64,000 nt of DNA from Ascoidea asiatica (taxonomy: Eukaryota; Ascomycota; Saccharomycetes; Ascoideales; Ascoideaceae). The notes beneath the pieces were generated by a model that did no database searches, was not told the DNA's origin, and worked only from the letters and a program-made list of their open reading frames with translations. Where the stretch lies: the NCBI GenBank assembly GCA_001600695.1, contig BCKQ01000001.1, positions 437,916-501,915 on the forward strand, written 5' to 3'. How positions within the stretch are numbered: the first letter of the stretch is position 1; every line of letters starts with the position of its first letter. A program made the translations under genes and the position numbers. Below, one piece after another: positions 1 through 10,572 of the stretch.

Positions 1-99
1 GAATCTGAACTTGAATTTGAATTGAAACCAGAATCTCCAAGAGAATCTCCAAGAGAAGCAGAATCTGAATCAGAAACTTATCGGAATTCATTCCAGTAA
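1..99 (+). CDS. 3' end of an unidentified gene (partial)
   Basis: Frame 1 is open from the first base and stops with TAA at 97-99, giving 32 residues. The peptide is Glu/Ser-rich with a short repeat (SPRE twice) and ends YRNSFQ. It looks like the charged disordered tail of a protein whose body lies outside the window. Nothing in it identifies a family. A chance open frame cannot be excluded because only 96 coding bases are visible. Confidence 0.4.
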   Translation, partial: ESELEFELKPESPRESPREAESESETYRNSFQ

Positions 100-1332
100 A
101 ATTTTCACTCGGCTCTCGTCACAGAACTTCACAGAGTTTTCTGGATTTGGTGGTCAGTGAGTGAATTGGCTAGTAGTTAACAAGTCAGTTAACAAAGTAT
201 CGGTATCGGTGCTCTGATCAGAAGAACCACACAAACACTGACAAAAAGATAATAAACACAGAAAATAATGACCACACAGCTATCTCACTGTCTGCAAGCG
301 ATCTTATCGTAGAGACATTCCCCGGTGCATTCAGGACACTTTAAAGCTTACCCGGACCATCTCTGTGGGACAGCAGCGCCTTGATAAACATCACACGCTG
401 TAAGCACTAACTCGCTTAGTAAGATTGTCCAATCAGCTCGCCGATAAGATAAGTGCACCTCCACAAACACAACTTAGGAGCCAGAGAAACAAGTATCCCA
501 TCGGCTACCCGCATGCTTGGCCAGCTGCGTGATCCAACTTCTCGCTGCCTGAAACACAACAAAAAGTTATCCGACGCATCACATGACTGATTTTTTATTT
601 ATTTCTGTGGCCGAGTCCAAGAATCCGGTAGTTTCCAGATACATGGGTGCAAAGCACAATAACTTATAAGTACCTTATAGTACCTTTTAAACCACATTGA
701 TACATAACACCTAATAAAGTAATTATAGAGTCAACTCAACTCGGTCTAAATATCACGTGTAAACCCCAATTTAGGAAATGTTTTTTTTTCTTATTTTACC
801 CAAATGGGTCTCTGTTCTGTCTCTTCGCCACCCTCGGAACTGCTTCTTCTGTTTTGTCTGTTTTGTCTGTTTTGTCTGCTTAAATGAGTTGATATTAAAT
901 TCATAAATTTTGATTGGTTTATTCGTTGCTTGATATTTTTCACTTTTCCTGTTTCCTGCTTCAATGTCCAATATGCTTACACCAAAAGTTATTAACTAAA
1001 CAAAACTCACTGCGGTACTTTCCACTACCACTTTAATACTGCACTGTAGTAGCATTATTACCTTTACTATTAGCTTCTTTTACTACTATTATCTCCAGTA
1101 CTCTACTGTTACTATTATTACTATTATTATTATTACTATTATTATTATTATTACGACAATTTCCGCTACTGTTATTGTACAATATATTAATTAATCCATT
1201 ATTGTATTAATTAATATATCAAATGAACTTTTGATTTTTTATAATCATTATAGAATTAAACAATAAGAATTAAAGATAATAGTTATAATACAAAATAGAA
1301 TAAAATAGAATAAAATAGAATAAAATAAAATA
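100..1332. promoter_or_regulatory. Upstream region of COR1, GC-rich island plus AT-rich leader
   Basis: No gene is supported here. Positions about 100-660 are strikingly GC-rich for this chromosome (33 of 60 bases are G or C in 481-540). Recognisable sites are a Reb1-type TTACCCGG at 348-355, a CCAAT box (CCAATCAG, Hap2/3/5 type) at 429-436, and Cbf1-type sites ATCACATGAC at 578-587 and ATCACGTG at 752-759. From about 1040 the sequence turns to TTA/ATT microsatellite. A 10-bp tandem repeat (aaaatagaat, about four copies, 1292-1331) abuts the COR1 start codon. A short minus-strand frame at 771-971 has no family features and is ignored. Confidence 0.6.
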
Positions 1333-2667
1333 ATGTTTCGTTCTTCTATTACAAACATTTCAAAACGTTGTTATGCAACAAGTTCTTTAAAACCAACTTA
1401 TACAACTTTATCAAATGGTTTAACAATTGCAACTGAATCAAATCCATCTTATAAATCTTCTTCAATTGGTTTATATTTTGGTACTGGTTCAAAATTTGAA
1501 AATGCTTATAATAATGGTGTTTCAAATTTAATTTCAAAATTTTTAATTAAAAATAATAAAATTAATGCTTTAAAAAATGGTATAACTTTAGATTCTTCAA
1601 TTTCTAGAGAATCAACTGGATTTTTAACTCAAACAAATAATATTGAAAATTCAGTAAAAATTTTATCTGATTTAATTAAATCTCCTGATTTTAATAATAA
1701 TAATAATAATGATTTATTTAATTCAATTAAAGATAAAGCTATTAAAGATTCTGAAAATTTTGAAGAAAATTATCCAGAAATGGTCTTAGAACATTTACAT
1801 TCTGTTGCTTTTCAAGGTTCTTCATTATCTTTACCAATAAATGGTACTTCTGAATCTTTAAAATCTTTAGAATCTTCTGATTTATCTAAATTTTTTCAAA
1901 AAAATTATTATTCTTCAAATGCTGTACTTGTTGGTACTGGTAATATTAATCATGAAAATTTAGTTGAATTAGCTGATAAATTAATTATTTTACCAAATTC
2001 TTTACCACAAAAAATTAAACCTGCTTCTTTCTTAGGTTCTGAAATTAGAATGAGAGATGATACTTTATCAAAAGCTTATATTTCAATTGCTGTTGAAGGT
2101 CCTTCTTATAATTCTTCTGATTTTTATATTGCAAAAGTTGCTTCTGAAATTTTTGGTAATTTTATTTTATCTGAACCTTTTTATAAAAATATTGGTGTAA
2201 AATTAGCTTCAATTGTTGGTAATAATAATTTAGCTGATTCTTATAAACATTTTTCATTATCTTATGAAAATACTGGTTTATGGGGTTTTATTACTGAATC
2301 TTCAAATATTGATAATATTGATGATTTAATTCATTTTACTTTAAAAGAATGGAATAGATTATCAATTTCAATTACTCAAACTGAATTAGAAAGAGCAAAA
2401 TCTTTATTAAAAACTAAAATTTTATATGATTTAAATTCTCCAATTGATATTAATAAAATAATTGGTAATAGAATTGTTTCTCATGGTAGATCTGTTTCTG
2501 TTGAACAAATTTATAATAAAATTGATTCAATTACTTTAAATAATCTTAAAAATTGGGCTCAATCAACTTTATATGATAAAGATATTGCTGTATCTGCAAC
2601 TGGTCAAATTGAAGCTTTATTTGATTATAATCGTCTTCGTAATGATATGTCTATGATGAGATGGTAA
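1333..2667 (+). CDS. COR1: Cytochrome bc1 complex core protein 1
   Basis: Subunit 1 of ubiquinol-cytochrome c reductase (complex III), on the matrix side of the inner membrane. The 444 residues match the yeast core-1 length. A basic, Ser/Thr-rich N-terminus (residues 1-20) fits a mitochondrial presequence. The M16 peptidase-like fold follows, with core-1 signatures: SNGLTIATE near 28, YNNGVSNL near 60, LEHLHSVAFQ near 150, VGTGNINHE near 200, RDDTLSKAYISIAVEG near 240, GLWGF and DLIHFTLKEWNRL near 320-345, and the C-terminus DMSMMRW identical to yeast Cor1. The zinc-binding HxxEH of active M16 peptidases is absent, as expected for the fungal structural subunit. Its promoter shares CCAAT and Cbf1-type sites with the COX9/COX8 promoter. 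Confidence 0.95.
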   Translation: MFRSSITNISKRCYATSSLKPTYTTLSNGLTIATESNPSYKSSSIGLYFGTGSKFENAYNNGVSNLISKFLIKNNKINALKNGITLDSSISRESTGFLTQTNNIENSVKILSDLIKSPDFNNNNNNDLFNSIKDKAIKDSENFEENYPEMVLEHLHSVAFQGSSLSLPINGTSESLKSLESSDLSKFFQKNYYSSNAVLVGTGNINHENLVELADKLIILPNSLPQKIKPASFLGSEIRMRDDTLSKAYISIAVEGPSYNSSDFYIAKVASEIFGNFILSEPFYKNIGVKLASIVGNNNLADSYKHFSLSYENTGLWGFITESSNIDNIDDLIHFTLKEWNRLSISITQTELERAKSLLKTKILYDLNSPIDINKIIGNRIVSHGRSVSVEQIYNKIDSITLNNLKNWAQSTLYDKDIAVSATGQIEALFDYNRLRNDMSMMRW

Positions 2668-2820
2668 TTAATTTTATTCTTTTTGTCATATCAACTACTC
2701 ATATATATATATATATAAGTATTATAATTATTATCTTTAATGTCACAAGTATCTTATATATTCTCTTTGTTTATAAATTATAAAACACTTACATTTTTTC
2801 AGTAAATTTAAATTAATTAT

Positions 2821-3617
2821 TTATATAATTATATCACATTCACTAGATAATAAATTATTAAAATGATTTTGAATAGGATCTTTAAATTGATCTTCAAATT
2901 GATTATAATTAATTAATTCATTATTATTATTTGATTCAAATATTGAAAAAATTGAATCTTCATTATTTGTATTATCTGATAAAATAATTGAATTATAATT
3001 ATCATTAATAATAAAATTTTTATTTTTATTAGAATAATTTTCAAAATCTGATTTTAAATTAAAAATATCAATTTGATCTGAATTTAATGATTGATAATGA
3101 AATTTATTATTCTCAAATTGACTTATATCAATAAAATCACTAAATAATTTATCAAAATTTTCATCTTCATTTTCTTTTTCATTCTCATTCTCATTCTCCT
3201 TTTCACTCTTAATCTTTATATTTACATCATTATTGAAATTATTAGAATTGTTATTATTGAAATTTTTTAATTGAATTTTGATTAAATTAACTTGATAATT
3301 AAATGATTTTTCATCAATTTCCTCAATTTCATCAATTTCATCAATATCAGTAATTTCATTAATATTATTTATTTCATTAAATGATTTTAAATCATTAGAA
3401 TTTATTGTATTAAATGAATTTAATATTGATATTGGAATTTTTTTATTTTTAAATAATTTTTTAATTGAATCAATTTGAATTATAATTTCATTTTTATTTA
3501 ATTCTTATTTAAGCGCCAATGATTAAAATTGAATTGTTAATAATTTTTACTCTTTTTAATAATTTTTATATATTAAATAATTGTTTAAGGGTATTATATA
3601 CTGAATTGATTATCCAT
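2821..3617 (-). CDS. Possible two-exon gene, acidic Asn-rich protein of unknown function
   Basis: On the minus strand a frame is open from 3504 down to a TAA at 2823-2821 (about 228 codons) but contains no ATG. It has the coding texture of this genome (GAA, AAT, TTA, TCA codons, no stops) and a Glu/Asp/Asn-rich centre. A start can be restored by splicing: ATG at 3617, 16-nt exon 1 (3617-3602), GTATAT donor at 3601, TATTAAC branch-like site near 3545, and an AAG acceptor ending at 3504. The two exons join in frame for a 232-residue product beginning MDNQF. Donor, branch site and acceptor are all weaker than in the two confident introns. Alternatives are a frameshifted pseudogene starting at the ATG at 3491, which stops after three codons, or a non-ATG start. 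No homolog is recognised. Confidence 0.4.
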
Positions 3618-3656
3618 ATTTTAAAGCCAATTGATTGATGCTGATAATGATAATAA

Positions 3657-3700
3657 TTATTGATTATTGATTATTGATTATTGATTATTGATTATTGATT
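3657..3700. repeat. 7-bp tandem repeat
   Basis: About six copies of TTATTGA lie just upstream of the putative spliced gene. It is a simple microsatellite with no coding content. Confidence 0.8.
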
Positions 3701-3980
3701 GTTTATTGAGAATATTGTTTTGATTTGAAGATTTGATATTGTTTTTAATAATAAGAGTTTTAACTAAAGTATAGAAATGATTGATTAAAGTGGCGTTAAG
3801 TGAATATTTCTTTAGAAATCTTGAAAGTAATAAATACAAAAAAAAAAAATGATTTTATCTATTTCATTAACATTATTTAATTGATTATTTAATTGATTAT
3901 TTACAGGATAATATATATATATAAGATATATAATAAAATATTAGTTAAGATAATTTTAATTAATTTTAATTTAATTTTAA

Positions 3981-4405
3981 TTAATTTTCAGATATTTTTG
4001 CTAAAATTTCAGCATCTCTAAATAAAGTAAAATTTTCTTCACCAATTTTAACATTTTGACCACCAAATTCAGGAATTAAAACTTGTTCACCAGCTTTAAC
4101 AGAAGTTGGAATAACTTTACCATCTTGATTAACAAAACCTGGACCAACAGAAATAACTTTTGCTTGCATTAATTTTTCTTTTGATTTATCAGGTAAATAA
4201 ATACCTGAAGCTGTTACAGTTTCTTGCTTTAATCTTTGAACTAAAACTCTATCGAATAATGGGTTTAAACAAGTTACTGTTTTTAATAATGTAGCCTAAT
4301 TGGAATATGAAAATAAATAAAATATTGTTAGTTTTTTTTGATTTCTTTAAATGAATGAATTATTTCATGAATAATATGATAATGAATAGATTAGTGACAT
4401 ACCAT
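3981..4405 (-). CDS. HSP10: Mitochondrial 10-kDa chaperonin (GroES-type), spliced
   Basis: Co-chaperonin that caps mitochondrial Hsp60 in the matrix. Exon 1 is only the ATG (4405-4403). The intron spans 4402-4296, and exon 2 (4295-3981) encodes the remaining 104 residues, so the protein has 105 residues against 106 in S. cerevisiae. It starts MATLLKTV and shows the Cpn10 signatures: PLFDRVLVQR, the mobile-loop segment TASGIYLP, then VISVGPGF, VLIPEFGG and the C-terminal LFRDAEILAKI. An unspliced reading would begin at an internal Met (4169) and lose the mobile loop, which supports the intron. Two heat-shock elements lie 220-340 bp upstream. MIC60, on the same strand, lies upstream of it. Confidence 0.95.
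4296..4402 (-). other. HSP10: Intron of HSP10
   Basis: This 107-nt intron starts immediately after the initiator ATG. The donor is GTATGT (plus-strand acatac at 4397-4402), the branch site is AACTAAC (plus gttag at 4327-4331), and the acceptor is TTAG ending at 4296. Splicing joins ATG to GCT in frame and restores a full-length chaperonin. Confidence 0.93.
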
Positions 4406-4623
4406 TTTGGAAATATAAAGAAGGTGATTAATAAGAAGAGTAGTTATTACTTGTATTTAATAATAATATAATAATTAATGATTTCAATATTGTTTCTTAA
4501 GAAGCTTCACAAAAGACAAAATGGGTTTTTATATTCTTTTTTGGTTTATGAACTGAGTGAAGATTCATTGAAGATTCATTGAAGATTTGTCAATTCGAAA
4601 ACAAACTGAAAATTTCACCCGCA

Positions 4624-4742
4624 GAAATTTCTAGAGCTTTGCCCGGATCTCGTTGGATTTACCCGAACGACCGCGGATAAGATCCTGAACCGGAAACGAT
4701 AAAAAAAAATTGAAAACCGCGGGTCATGTGAAATTTCGAGAC
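4624..4742 (-). promoter_or_regulatory. Two heat-shock elements and a Reb1-type site upstream of HSP10
   Basis: The first element at 4624-4636 reads GAAatTTCtaGAG, and the second at 4730-4742 reads GAAatTTCgaGAC. Both fit the alternating nGAAn/nTTCn units bound by Hsf1. Between them lie TTACCCGAA (Reb1-like, 4659-4667) and a GTCATGTGA word at 4723-4731. Because MIC60 ends at 4884 on the same strand, these sites can only serve HSP10, a known Hsf1 target in yeasts. Binding itself is inferred. Confidence 0.75.
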
Positions 4743-4883
4743 CAGTTCCATGGATTCAAATTTTCAATTATTTATTTACTTTATATACTTGATTAAAAAG
4801 AATGAAATAAATAAATGAATTAGATAATGAGAAGAAGATGAGAAGATGATATGAATATGAATAAGTATTAATTATAATTATAA

Positions 4884-6465
4884 TTATAATAGTTTAGTTT
4901 CAGAATTGATTAAACTAATTAAAAATTCAACTTCTAATTTTTTTCTTGATTCAATAAGCCAATCATCAGCTAATTTTCTTGACCAACCTTTTAAATTTGA
5001 AACTTCTTCAACAGCATCATCAATTTTACCTAATAATAAAGAATTATTAACTCTTGCTAAAACAGATTCAATATCATTACCAATTGGTGAACCATTTTTT
5101 GGTATTAATAATTTTGAAAAAATTTTACTTGATAAATGACCTAATAAACCTGAATTTGGTGGTAATAAAGATATTGATCTTAATTCAGGTTCTAATAATT
5201 TCCATTTTGAATATAATTGAGAATTATTTAAAATTCCAAATTCTATAGCTTCAGAAGGTAATGAATTTAAAGTAATTTCAATTAATTTATAATTATTTTC
5301 AATTGAAATTTTTTTTAAATCATTAATTAAAATTTTTAAATTTTTTGGTTTATTATTAATATTATTATTAATTAAAATTAAATTTAAATTATTTAAAATT
5401 TTATTAAATTTTATTAAATTTTCAAAATTTTTTAAATTTAATTCAATTGAATTTAAAAAATCATTAAGATTATTTAAATTATTATTAATTTTATTTAAAT
5501 TTTTAAATTTTAAATTTCTTTCTAAATTTAATTTATTTTCAATTTTTGAATTAAATTTTAAAATTTGATTAATTTTTATAGAATTTATTGAATTTAAAAT
5601 TTCTTTTGAAATTTTTTCTTTAATTGAATTAATTTCAATAATTAAATTTTCTTTATTTTTTTTTTCAATAAATAATTTTTCATTATTAAATTTATTAATT
5701 AAATCTTTTAAAATTTTATTTTTTTCATTTTCTAAAAAAAAATCATTTTTAAGATTTAAATTATTTTTAAAAGAATTTAAAGAATTTTCAAAATTTATTG
5801 ATAAATTATTAATTTCATTTGAAAGATTTAAAATTGATTGATTAATTGAATTAATATTTAAATTTATATTATCTTTAGTTAAAGTATTTATATTATTAAT
5901 TTGATTAATTAAAGAATTGAATGAATTTATAGTATTAATTAATTCATTATTATTAATATTATTATCTAAATTAATATTTGGAATATTTAATTTATTCAAA
6001 GTTAATTCAGGTGATGAAATAGATGAAATAGATGAAATAGGTTCAATAATGGTGGTTGTTTCAATATCTTTATTAAGAGAATCAATTTGTTTATTATTTA
6101 ATTGAATATCTTTAATGATTTCATTATTTGTAGATTTATTAAAATTAAATAAATTATTTAATAAATAAGATTTAAAATTTATTAATTTTAAATCAAAATA
6201 ATTTTTTAATTGAATTAAATAAATTTTATAATTTAAATTTTTAATATCATTTATTGAAATTTTTTTAAATATTGAAAATAAAGTATTTGAATCTTTTTTT
6301 AAATAATTTAAAAAATTTTCATGAAATGGTATAAATTCATTTAATTTTTTTTTTAAAAATTCATTATTAATTGAAATATATGTTAAAATTAAATAAATTG
6401 AAGTTGTATAAAAAGTTGTTTTAAATAATAAAAATTTCCAAGAAAATGATTTTGATTTTTTTGAA

Positions 6466-6499
<34 letters not shown>

Positions 6500-6773
6500 C
6501 ATCTTTCTTTTCTTCATACATATCAGAATCTTTTGGTATTGGATCAACTTTAAATTTTTTTGAAGAAGAAATTATTGAAGAATCAATATTAAGTTTTAAA
6601 TTATTAAAATTTTCATCTTTTTTATTAATTATTGAAGTTGAAAATTTCTTAAGTGTAGTAATTGTATTAATGTTATTAATATATGATATTTTTCTTAATT
6701 GAGATTGTAAATTTGTTTTAATCAATTGATTTGAAAATGGGATTAATTTACCCTTTGAAACAATACGATACAT
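4884..6773 (-). CDS. MIC60: MICOS subunit Mic60 (mitofilin)
   Basis: Inner-membrane organiser of cristae junctions. The 629-residue protein has a basic mitochondrial targeting N-terminus (residues 1-50). A poly-Asn run follows at 93-103, then one transmembrane segment at about 113-135. A long helical, Asn/Leu/Lys-rich coiled-coil region covers roughly 270-480, and the conserved mitofilin domain occupies the last 110 residues (EAIEFGILNNSQLYSKW, LLPPNSGLLGHLSSKIFSKLL, the variant GWSRKLADDWL, then EVEFLISLINSETKLL). Only the C-terminal domain is strongly conserved, as usual for the family. The protein is somewhat longer than S. cerevisiae Mic60 (540 residues), mainly through the Asn-rich middle. 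It is divergent from the IML2-like gene. Confidence 0.9.
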
Positions 6774-7522
6774 TTTTAAATGATCATTGATTGAATGAAT
6801 TGAATGAATTGAATGATTTTGTTTATATTCTTATTGAATTGTTACTCAATTGAATATATATCTTCGTCTTAGATCAATTCTTCATATATTCTTTTATTCA
6901 TATATTATTCATATATTATTCATATATTCTATTCAGCCAGTGGCGAATTGAAAAAGCATGGAAACTATCACTGAATTACCACTGAACCAATGAATTTGCT
7001 TGTTTTTGAGAACCAAAGCAGTGACTAAGCAGTGACTAAGCAGGACTAGCTAGTCACCTGACAGACCACATGATCAACCACCACATTTCTCTCTTTCTTC
7101 TCTTCTCTTTTCTTCTCTTCTCTCTTCTCTTCTCTTCTCTCTTCTCTCTCATTACATTCTCTCTTTCTTCTCTCTTCTCTCATTTCTTTCTTTTGTTAAC
7201 CGCGCGAAAATTGATTATAAAATTGATTATAAAATTGATAATGAAATTGATGTCACCAGCCACATCACGTACTTCAAATTCCACACATGCCGAACTTGCC
7301 ACTCCGAGGCTGTTTTGTTTAGTTCTTTTTCTTGCTAAGCTTTTGATAATCTGCTTAATCACTGTTTTGAAAGGTAAACAATCAAAGCAGTTAATACTTC
7401 ACTCATTTTCATTTCTCTCATATTTCTTTCTTTCTTTCTTATTTCTTCTTTCTTATTTCTTTCTTTCTTTATTATCTAATTCAAATACTAAATAATATAT
7501 ATTCAATTCAATCAATTTAATA
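6774..7522. promoter_or_regulatory. Divergent promoter region between MIC60 and the IML2-like gene
   Basis: No gene is seen. The region contains ACCAATGA at 6986-6993 (possible CCAAT box), a short duplication of agcagtgacta near 7018-7042, CCACATGAT at 7066-7074, ATCACGTA near 7264, and two long polypyrimidine CT/CTT tracts (about 7085-7190 and 7405-7475) on the coding side of the IML2-like gene. Open frames across the CT tracts are low-complexity artefacts. Confidence 0.5.
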
Positions 7523-10054
7523 ATGTTTCGTTCATTGTTAGGTTTTGCAACTCCATCTTCCTCTTCATCTTCATCTTCATCACCATCCCCATCAACTTCT
7601 TCAAATCCATCTCCAGAATCATCATCATCTTCAATAATTTCATCATCTTCAATAAAATCAAAATCAAAATCAATTAATGAAAATTATTTATCAAATGAAG
7701 AAATTTTACAAATTTTACAAGAATCTTTTGATTTTGAAATTGCTTTAAAATCAATGGATTTTTTATTAAATGATAATTCAAATCATGGTTTAAATTTACT
7801 TTTAAATTTTAATAAAAAAAATAATAAAGGTATTTTAAAATTAGCTGAAGGTGTAATTTCATTTATAAAATCAACTTTAGGTTTTGAAATTGAAATTATT
7901 AAATTATCAAATAAAATTTTATCTGATTCTGAAAATTTAAATTTATTAAATAAAAATTTAAAAATTAATAATAAAAATTTAAATAATTCAAATATTTTTA
8001 AAATTGGTACAGAATTTAATTTAACTTATGCTGAATCAATTTTATTAAATGCTTTATTAACTTTATTATCTGAAAATACAACTATTGAAAATTTAAAAGC
8101 TTTATATAAATTAAGAAAAGCTTATCATATTTTAAATGATATAAATAAATCTATTGAATTATATTATAATAATTTAACCGCTGATACAAATAACTTAACC
8201 GCTGATACAAATAAAAATTTGAATCAATTAAATTTTATTCATATACCTTATAAATTATCAAATGATCAAAAAAATAATCCAGAAATTATTAATAAATTAA
8301 TTGAAATTAATAATTTAAGAATTTCAAGATTTAATGGTACTAATATTCAACAAAATAATTATAATACAAAACATGAACTTACTGAATTAAGTGATAATGA
8401 TATTGATTTTAATAATAAAAATCAAAAAATAGAATCAAATAGAAAAACAAAATCAACTCCAAATTTACTTTCTAAATCTCCATCTTTATCACCATCTTTA
8501 TCACCTTCTTTATCACCTTCTTCATCTTCAAATTCATTTTTTAATTCAAATAATAATTTAAATAATAATTTAAATAATAATTTAAATAATAATTTAAATA
8601 ATAATATAAATACAAATAAATATTTATCAATTGATAATTATGATGATAATTTTAAAAAAATTTTAAATTTAAATAATTTTAAAAATCAAAATTTATCAAC
8701 TATTGATGAATTTATAATATCTGGTGTTTATTTATGTTTTGGAATTTTACAACTTGTTTTATCTTTATTACCTTCAACAATTGGTAAAGTTTTATCAATT
8801 ATTGGTTTTAAAGGTTCAAAAGAAAATGGTTTAAAATTATTATGGAAAGCTTCAAATGAAAGAAATATTCATGGTTCTTTAGCAATTTTAACTTTATTAG
8901 TATTTTATGATGGTCCTTTTCAATTTACTGATTCTGATTTTAATCCAAAATTATTAAATAATTTAACAACTTTATTAAATCCAGATAAAAATTTAGATAA
9001 TATTTTATTAAAAATGAGATATTTATTTCCAAATAATTCTTTATGGTATTTACAACAATCAAGAATGTTATCTTCAAAAGGTAAATTAATTGAATCTTTA
9101 AAAATTTTAAATTCTTTTAAAAATTATAATAATATTCAAATGAAACAAATTCAAGCTTTAATAATTTTTGATAAAGCTTTAATTTTATCTTTTTTACATA
9201 ATTTTGAAAATTCTTCTTTAGAATTTTTAAATTTAATTAAAATTAATTCTTGGTCTCATGCTTTATATTCATTTTTTGCAGGTTCTTGTTATTTAGAATT
9301 ATATAGAATGTGTGAATTAAATTTATATAAATTAACTGAAAATGATATTAAAATTGGTTTTAAAAATATTAATGATAAAAAATTTTGGTTTTTAAAAGAA
9401 TGTGAATTAAAAATTTTAAATTCAATAAATTTAATTAATATTAAAAAAATTTCAAATAAAAAACAAATGCCATTTGATAAATTTTTAATAAGAAAAATTA
9501 ATTCAATAAAATTAATTCAAAAAAATTTAAATTTATCTTTTATTGAATCTATTGGAACTTCTTTAATTCATGAATTAATATATTTTTGGAATGGTTATAA
9601 TAAAATGTCAAATGATCAATTAAATTTATCTTTAAATTTACTTTCATATCATGATAATATTCAATCTAAATATAAAATTGAAATTAAAAATGAAATTGAA
9701 AATGAAAATGAAAAATTAATAAAATTTATTTTAAAATCAATAATTTTAAGAAAATTAGGTAAATTATCTGAAGGTAAAAAAATCTTAGATGATAATGTTA
9801 TAAATAAATTAATAATTTTTGATTCAAATTTACCAAAAGGTTATAAATTTATTAAAAAAACTAATGATCCATGGTTATATCCTTCTGCATTTTATGAAAG
9901 AGCTTTATTTACTTGGAATGAAAAATATTCAAATGGTATAGATGAAGTTAAAGATTGGTTATATAAAGCAAGAGATTATTCTGATGATTATGAATTAAGT
10001 ACAAGAATTTCAATGAAAATTAAAGCTGCAATTGATAGATTAGAATCCATGTAA
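7523..10054 (+). CDS. IML2: IML2/TTC39-family outer mitochondrial membrane protein
   Basis: Iml2 of S. cerevisiae (731 residues) is associated with the outer mitochondrial membrane and lipid-droplet quality control. This 843-residue protein has a Ser-rich N-terminus (about 11-60), an N-terminal helical domain (EEILQILQESFDFEIALKSM near 60), a Ser/Pro and Asn-repeat linker (about 310-370), and the hallmark hydrophobic block near 400-425 (GVYLCFGILQLVLSLLP, IGKVLSIIGFKGS). This is followed by ERNIHGSLAILTLLVFYDGPFQFTD and TPR-like helices to the C-terminus (LSTRISMKIKAAIDRLE). S. cerevisiae has a paralog (YKR018C), so exact orthology to IML2 is not certain. A short duplication encodes NLTADTN twice near residue 220. 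Confidence 0.82.
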   Translation: MFRSLLGFATPSSSSSSSSSPSPSTSSNPSPESSSSSIISSSSIKSKSKSINENYLSNEEILQILQESFDFEIALKSMDFLLNDNSNHGLNLLLNFNKKNNKGILKLAEGVISFIKSTLGFEIEIIKLSNKILSDSENLNLLNKNLKINNKNLNNSNIFKIGTEFNLTYAESILLNALLTLLSENTTIENLKALYKLRKAYHILNDINKSIELYYNNLTADTNNLTADTNKNLNQLNFIHIPYKLSNDQKNNPEIINKLIEINNLRISRFNGTNIQQNNYNTKHELTELSDNDIDFNNKNQKIESNRKTKSTPNLLSKSPSLSPSLSPSLSPSSSSNSFFNSNNNLNNNLNNNLNNNLNNNINTNKYLSIDNYDDNFKKILNLNNFKNQNLSTIDEFIISGVYLCFGILQLVLSLLPSTIGKVLSIIGFKGSKENGLKLLWKASNERNIHGSLAILTLLVFYDGPFQFTDSDFNPKLLNNLTTLLNPDKNLDNILLKMRYLFPNNSLWYLQQSRMLSSKGKLIESLKILNSFKNYNNIQMKQIQALIIFDKALILSFLHNFENSSLEFLNLIKINSWSHALYSFFAGSCYLELYRMCELNLYKLTENDIKIGFKNINDKKFWFLKECELKILNSINLINIKKISNKKQMPFDKFLIRKINSIKLIQKNLNLSFIESIGTSLIHELIYFWNGYNKMSNDQLNLSLNLLSYHDNIQSKYKIEIKNEIENENEKLIKFILKSIILRKLGKLSEGKKILDDNVINKLIIFDSNLPKGYKFIKKTNDPWLYPSAFYERALFTWNEKYSNGIDEVKDWLYKARDYSDDYELSTRISMKIKAAIDRLESM

Positions 10055-10572
10055 ATATTATAAATTTTAATTAAAATAATTAAAAACAAAAAAACTTTCT
10101 CTCTTTTTTTTTTTTTAACAAAAACTTTACATAGATAGATTTTTATATACAGACATTCAATTCTTTATTTATTATTTTTATTCACTTTCCTTTTATTCAT
10201 TTCTTATTTGTTTCTATGAATAGATATTTTTCTATAATTTGACAGTAAATTTATATAAAATTTAATTTGGGGGGTGTTTTCAATTCAATTTCCTCAAACT
10301 TTTTCAATATTTTTGGGGGTGAATGAAATTATGAAATTATGAAATTATGAAAGCATGAAAATGAAAGCATGACGTAATCAGAGAAAAGCCGGTGAATTTT
10401 TAAAAAAAAAACCAGAATTTTGGAAGTTTTTTGAATTGAATTTGATTATTTATTGATAAAAGACAATCACTTTATTAAAGAATTGATTTTTATGATTATT
10501 ATTCTTTAAATAAGAAATACAATTTGAATTCAATTGAAATAAAAAAAAGTAATAGAAAGTATATTATTCATA
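10055..10572. other. Intergenic, no gene seen
   Basis: AT-rich 3' flank of the IML2-like gene and 5' flank of the hydrolase gene. It contains short homopolymers (T11, G6) and a small gaaattat repeat at about 10325-10347. No RNA gene or recognised site stands out. Confidence 0.6.

Noticed and set aside
7070-7495. 141-codon plus-strand frame rich in Phe, Leu and Ser
   Set aside because: It is the translation of CT/CTT polypyrimidine tracts in the upstream region of the IML2-like gene, with no family features.
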